A stretch of DNA of 64,000 nt from Anisus vortex (lineage: Eukaryota; Mollusca; Gastropoda; Planorbidae): contig OX421496.1 in the NCBI GenBank assembly GCA_949126835.1, forward strand, positions 21,593,844 to 21,657,843, in the 5' to 3' direction. Shown here piece after piece: positions 57,343-64,000 of this stretch. A program made the translations under genes and the position numbers. The notes beneath the pieces are model-generated. The model saw only the letters and a list, made by a program, of their open reading frames with translations, made no database searches and was not told the DNA's origin. How positions within the stretch are numbered: position 1 is the stretch's first letter; each line of letters starts with the position of its first letter.

Positions 57343-57490
57343 TTAGAGATGGGAATTGAACCGAACCCGAACCGAATACACCGATCTCGAACCCTGGTTA
57401 CTACTGAACCAAAACCGAACTTTGCCGGCTTCCGAACCGAACCCGAACTTAAAAGTCACGGATGATGAACCGAACCGAACAAATCCATAT
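57343..57490 (+). repeat. GAACCGAAC low-complexity repeat, possible transposon end
   Basis: TAGAGATGGGAATTGAACCG followed by many GAACCGAAC words. Such starts occur at the ends of some hAT elements; no partner terminus was found. 57500-58190 shows nothing else. Confidence 0.4.
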
Positions 57491-58192
57491 CAACCTAAAG
57501 AAAATCTAAAATATTTTAATTTCGTCACTAGTAAGCATACATCGGAAATGTATTGATAGTAATTAAAAACATAAGCATACTTTTTACCCAACACCCTTTA
57601 ATGAAAAGAAACGCGCGACCAGTAAACAGCAACAAAAAACTTTGCTTAAACAAACTTCGTCAACGCAAGTGTCCGAGATAAATGTATCACAAAAATCTGA
57701 TTGCTCTCCCCACCACTGCAACGTCATACTGCTTCAATCTTCTCTCATGTCATCACCACACTTCCCTGCTGCCTTTTACCACAAACAAAACTAATTAGTG
57801 TGTTTATTATAATAACAATGAGTATTTTCGAATTGAAATTGTACTTTTATATTGGTGAAACATTTATATTTCAATGTTTGTTATAAACAAGCACGTGTTT
57901 CCACACACGAATGGACAAAATATTTAGACTTTGATCTTGTAGAAAAAGTTATTTCTCTTGGATGGCGCCCTACATACTTATTTCTCATATGCGCAGCTAT
58001 AGAGCAAAAGTGTATGAAGTAAAAAAAAATAGGGTCTTCTGCCTATGTTGTTTATTTTTCAAAGCGTCTATTTGGTTTCATAAATGATAAGTATAATACA
58101 AGAATTTATAAATATACATTTAGATCTAACTAAATATGACACCAAAATTATAAGAATAAGAACTATTTAAAACGTGTTTTTACATTACTTAC

Positions 58193-58905
58193 CTTATCTT
58201 ATCTTATATTATACATTACAGACGCTCTATAAAGAAGATTATTGCGTCCTACGCTCATCCGTGGTTCGAGTTTAGTCTTGCATTTTTATTAATGTTTTAA
58301 ATGATGTTAAGTTACTGGTTTTTCTGTTTTGTTCAGGCAACCCATTCCATGCCCGAATGCCACTTGGGAAGAAAGAGTACTAAGTAGTACTTATATGCAT
58401 TTGTTCTCGCATAAGGGATAAGGAAAGTGTTTTTGTCTTTATGTTTATCTGAACTTTGCAACAGGTTGTTATTGAGTTGTATTTCTAAATTAATACTTAA
58501 TGCCTTATGTATTATTACTACATTACTCTTTGCCCTTCTGTCCTCTAGTGTTTCTAGGTTTAGTGATTTGACTAATGGTGTTACTCTTGTTAATTGGGAA
58601 TATTCACTAGTTATGAACCTTGCAGCTCTTTTTTGAATTTGTTATAATTTTATGATTTTTTCTTTAGTTGATGGGGCCCATACAGAAGCAGCATATTCTA
58701 GTAGGCCTATAGGCCTAACTAATTTGAGATAGCATTTTAGTTGTATTTTCTTATTACATTTGTAAAAGTTCCTTTTTATGAATCCTAATGTCTTGTTTGA
58801 TTTTTTAACTACTACATCAATATGAGGGTTCCAGGATAACTTATCATTTATTATTACTCCTAGATAGGCTACTTAGCATTATTAGTTTATTATTAGCATT
58901 ATTAC
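58193..58905 (-). mobile_element. Jockey/CR1-type retrotransposon, 5'-truncated copy
   Basis: Minus-strand relative of the 25.4-kb element from its TATCTTATCTTATATTATAC tail to the region coding VKYLGVIINDKLSW. Carries small GGCCTATA and GGCTA insertions not in the other copies. Confidence 0.88.
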
Positions 58906-61172
<2,267 letters not shown>

Positions 61173-61206
61173 TTTATATTTAAGAATCACGTTGAACCAA
61201 ATTATT

Positions 61207-61305
61207 CCATAGAGCCGGCGAAGCAGCATTCACTAGTTAATGTGACCACAGTATACTAGGGGATTGTGTGGCCAGAACAATGCCCAGCTGGCTTTACTTT
61301 ACCCA
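61207..61305 (-). mobile_element. SINE 3' fragment, minus strand
   Basis: Reverse complement of the SINE body (CAATGCCCAGCTGG, CTTTACTTTACCC and GAAGCAGCATTCACTAG). The tRNA-like head is missing where a hAT-type end begins. Confidence 0.78.
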
Positions 61306-61400
61306 GGGCCGTATTAAGGATTGTGGGGGCCCTGTTCCCAAATTTATGTGGCGGCCCCTCCTGGCCTCGCCCATGCCTTCCACACCACTTCAGAAAAAAA
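61306..61400 (+). mobile_element. hAT-type left end
   Basis: CAGGGCCGTATTAAGGATTG followed by GGGGGCCCTG and GGCGGCCCC; typical hAT terminus. Right end not found in the window. Confidence 0.5.
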
Positions 61401-61614
61401 TTGCCGTTAATTCATGTTACATTCTGTAAAATCATAAATAAATTGTATGTTGTGCTTAGCTTGGTTGGACTGGAGCGCTTAAAATTGTTGGGGAATAAAT
61501 GAATTTTATTTGACATTTTCAACGAGAGAATGGGGATGTCACTAAACAAAACTGTTTTTGGGATCTGTGGGAGCCCCTTTAGTTTCTGAATAGGCCTATT
61601 CTAAATATGAAAAG

Positions 61615-61770
61615 GCCGTGGGGGGGGGGGGGAGTAACAAATTGTTGCCATAATTATATAGGGGAAGGGGGGTCTCTGAAAGTTTGACAGTTGTCAACAA
61701 GGCCACAAGGAAGAGGGGGGAGGTAAATATTGCCAAAAAAATTGTTGACGTAATTAATGGACGTCCCCTA
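61615..61770 (+). repeat. Dispersed repeat, copy 1 (GTAACAAATTGTTG...GACGTAATTAATGGACG)
   Basis: G-run followed by GTAACAAATTGTTGCCATAA, GGGGTCTCTGAAAGTTTGAC, AGTTGTCAACA and GTTGACGTAATTAATGGACG. Direct repeat of 63873-64000. Confidence 0.8.
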
Positions 61771-62399
61771 GAGCCACTCTATTGCATTGAACAGCCTTGA
61801 TGTCTTACAGTCATACTCCTGACGTAACAATTTGTTTATTTACATTGGGGGGGCAGAAATCTTTTTGTTTTTTCGTTCTCTGGATGCCAATAACAAAATG
61901 CGTTCTCATTCACCCCATTTTAGGTTGACGTGACACGTTATATGCAATTCGATTGGTTCGCGGTGTGATTTTTTTTTACTTTATGGGGGCGTGCATTGAT
62001 GTTTCCACGTTGTACCCCCCTCCCCCACACACACACATCTATAGATTGATTGGTTATTTTGTACTCTTCACTGATGTAAATTTTATTTGTTAGTGTGTGT
62101 GTGTGTGTTAACATCAGAGGTTATAATGGACCCCGCGAAAGCGTAACATCCCTACAATTTGTATCAAAACACAGCAACATTATTTCCACTAAAGAAATCC
62201 GCGTCGACGATTTAGTTGTTTTTTTCAACTTGATGTTTTATTATATTTATGTTAGTTTTTAGTCTACGATTTTCTGATAGTTTAGTTTTTTCTCTTTTCT
62301 TTGTTTTTTTGTGTTGGTTTGTTTAGTTTGTTTAAATTGTTTTGGGTTTTTAATTGGGTTTATTTGGTTTGTTTAGTTTATTTGTGTTGGTTTACGAAC

Positions 62400-62940
62400 G
62401 TACATTTGCTCACCCCTCGAGCCATCCAGGGCTTGCCTCGTATTCCTGTAATGTGGGCTGACGGTGCGTTGGCCGAGCGGATTTTGTCTGATACCCCATC
62501 TAAAGCGACCACCTTTTAAATTAAAGCAGCCGTTTTTACAGGACGCTTTGTAGAGCCTATCTTTCTGTACGTCGCACCAGTCCCCAGCCTCGGAGGCGCC
62601 AGAAATCGGACAGTGGGGTACCTACGCCACAGGTCCCTCAAATGGAAGAACAGAACAAGCCGATTAACCTCCAGACCTGCAGATCGAGATACCACGCTAC
62701 GCCTTGCCTCTCTCCGTCACCCACAGAGATTGGAATGGAAGTATCTCGGCGACCGCTTGTCCGCATTAGCCCACTCGTCAGACTCGGGTACCAGTGGAGT
62801 TCACATTTCGCCAGATTTGAGGCTCATGGGTACAGAAGTGAAATTAGACTGGCGTTCGTTATATATACCATAAAAGCGATAGCTGGGATTGGCAATAGAA
62901 CTAAAAACAAAAATAGGCCCTCTGTGAGACTATAATGTTT
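62400..62940 (+). other. GC-richer block, unassigned
   Basis: Stands out from AT-rich surroundings; contains GGTGCGTTGGCCGAGCGG (A-box-like, reminiscent of tRNA-Leu/Ser heads) near 62464 and two overlapping open frames (62613-62873, 62642-62935) with no recognised motif. Possibly a retroelement 5' region. Confidence 0.35.
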
Positions 62941-63085
62941 GCAATGCATTGAATGAAGTGTATTGTGTGAATACAACATGGTTATTTTAAAATATTTCCT
63001 CCAGAGAAATAATTCGTGGCCAACAACATGAAGTCTGAAATACTTAGCCTACCTTTCCTTTTAACATCCCTAATTCTGATATATA

Positions 63086-63218
63086 TGTTACGGCCAAAGC
63101 CCGAAATCGGCTGATTCGCGATATGGCCGGCCTAATCGCGAAATGGCTAATATCACCTCACATTTGACCGGCCAATGCCCAATCATTTCTTGATTTCGGA
63201 CCTTGGCCAGTCGTAACA
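63086..63218. mobile_element. 133-bp palindromic MITE
   Basis: Left TGTTACGGCCAAAGCCCGAAATC is mirrored by GATTTCGGACCTTGGCCAGTCGTAACA. A central ATGGCCGGCC motif lies within. Flanked by TATA on each side. Confidence 0.7.
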
Positions 63219-63344
63219 TATAGAAATATATTTTTTCTGACTACGTTATAATGGGTGAAACATTAAAATTAGATCGATTAGGCTACATATAGTCCCATTT
63301 AATAATTTTTAAGTTTTAATGACGAATTTTCTGGAAAAACAGTA

Positions 63345-63745
63345 GCCGTAGCCAGGATTGCAAGGTGCGAATGGCAAATAGTGCAAGGTAGGAGAGGTAT
63401 GGGGACAGGGAAGCCAACTATCGTGTGTATAATGTGTGTGGGGCGGCGGGGGGGGGGGGGGCAATAATGCAAGAATGAATAGTAAACATATGGTTAAAAT
63501 AGAAGGTTAATTTACAACTGGTGCAAAATTTCCACCTAAACTATTTAACAATTAACATATTATTGTACCAAAAGCTCATTAATGAAACGTAAAATTAGAA
63601 GATTAAATATTTCTATGAAAAGAACAATAATAAACACACAAAAAAAAAAGAAATATTGTTAAAATCCTCGGATTCAAAAAAAAAATTGGGATACACGATG
63701 GGGGATAGGAATCATGTTACACCCCTTCGTGGCTACGCCTATGAG
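63345..63745. mobile_element. hAT-like repeat related to the 36-kb element
   Basis: CAGTAGCCGTAGCCAGGATTG at the left and CTTCGTGGCTACGCCTATG at the right are inverted; G-run inside. Target duplication not seen. Confidence 0.5.
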
Positions 63746-63872
63746 AGTTATATCTTGTCAATTTGAAATATTTAAAACAATTTTTAAAATGTATTACAGT
63801 TAATCATAGTATATACCTTTTATTTATCTATTTTAAACATAAAAGTCAGCGTTTAAAATGTTGTTACTTGTT

Positions 63873-64000
63873 ATGGGGGAGGGGTAACAAATTGTTGACA
63901 TAATTATATTGAGGGGTCTCTGAAAATTTTGACAGCTGTTGACAGGAGGGGATAGGTAAATATCGCCTAAAAATTGTTGACGTAATTAAAATGGACGCCC
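63873..64000 (+). repeat. Dispersed repeat, copy 2
   Basis: GGGGTAACAAATTGTTGACAT, GGGGTCTCTGAAAATTTTGAC, GACAGCTGTTGACA and GTTGACGTAATTAAAATGGACG; matches 61615-61770 in order and orientation and runs to the window edge. Confidence 0.8.

Overview
The window looks like a piece of a mollusc genome, most likely a panpulmonate (freshwater-snail type) gastropod. This is inference from three things seen here: AT-rich eukaryotic sequence with spliced genes and almost no open coding space; several copies of a tRNA-derived SINE whose body carries a CTGGGCATTGTG...GGCCACA core that I associate with such snails; and a dense load of Helitron, hAT, non-LTR and MITE insertions. No bacterial-style operon, CRISPR array or functional tRNA/rRNA gene is visible.

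The only host genes I can support are four minus-strand paralogues of a small, secreted, cysteine-rich protein. Copy A is at 9.5-10.9 kb (first exon not found), B at 14.5-19.6 kb, C at 30.4-33.9 kb and D at 54.5-57.2 kb. B, C and D share a four-exon structure, a 13-residue exon 1 that opens a signal peptide ending near ...VSAQ, a TATA box 83-86 bp before the ATG, and a SINE in intron 3. B (195 aa) and C (189 aa) each have 20 cysteines after the signal peptide. A and D lack the C-terminal cysteine module; D lost it by an internal deletion that also moved the stop. The family is not one I recognise; parts resemble FOLN-like and WAP-like cysteine spacing.

B and C sit inside a large direct segmental duplication (about 13.79-22.95 kb and 27.78-35.72 kb). 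Because the two copies align, many insertions can be read against an empty site: a hAT element with an RNase H retroelement nested inside it (B), an RTE fragment with a 7-bp target duplication (B), a 432-bp MITE and a CR1-like fragment (C), and copy-specific minisatellite expansions.

The rest is transposon landscape. 0-5.05 kb is the 3' part of an autonomous-type Helitron (Rep plus Pif1-like helicase, one frameshift, terminal hairpin and CTAG end). 6.8-9.1 kb is minisatellites with a TTAA-target MITE. 12.07-13.77 kb holds two head-to-head copies of a THAP-domain DNA transposon. 25.4-27.7 kb is a nearly intact Jockey/CR1-type reverse transcriptase with one stop; 5'-truncated or remnant relatives lie at 20.1, 34.8, 49.7 and 58.2 kb. 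36-37.7, 42.8-43.1, 44.9-46.2 and 48.1-49.2 kb are hAT-like elements with 8-bp target duplications. 37.7-38.8 and 40.5-40.85 kb are two separated arrays of one 17-bp unit. 51.9-53.6 kb is an unusual element whose right arm is a ~1 kb array of a 15-bp repeat. The last 7 kb is mostly repeats and unassigned sequence.
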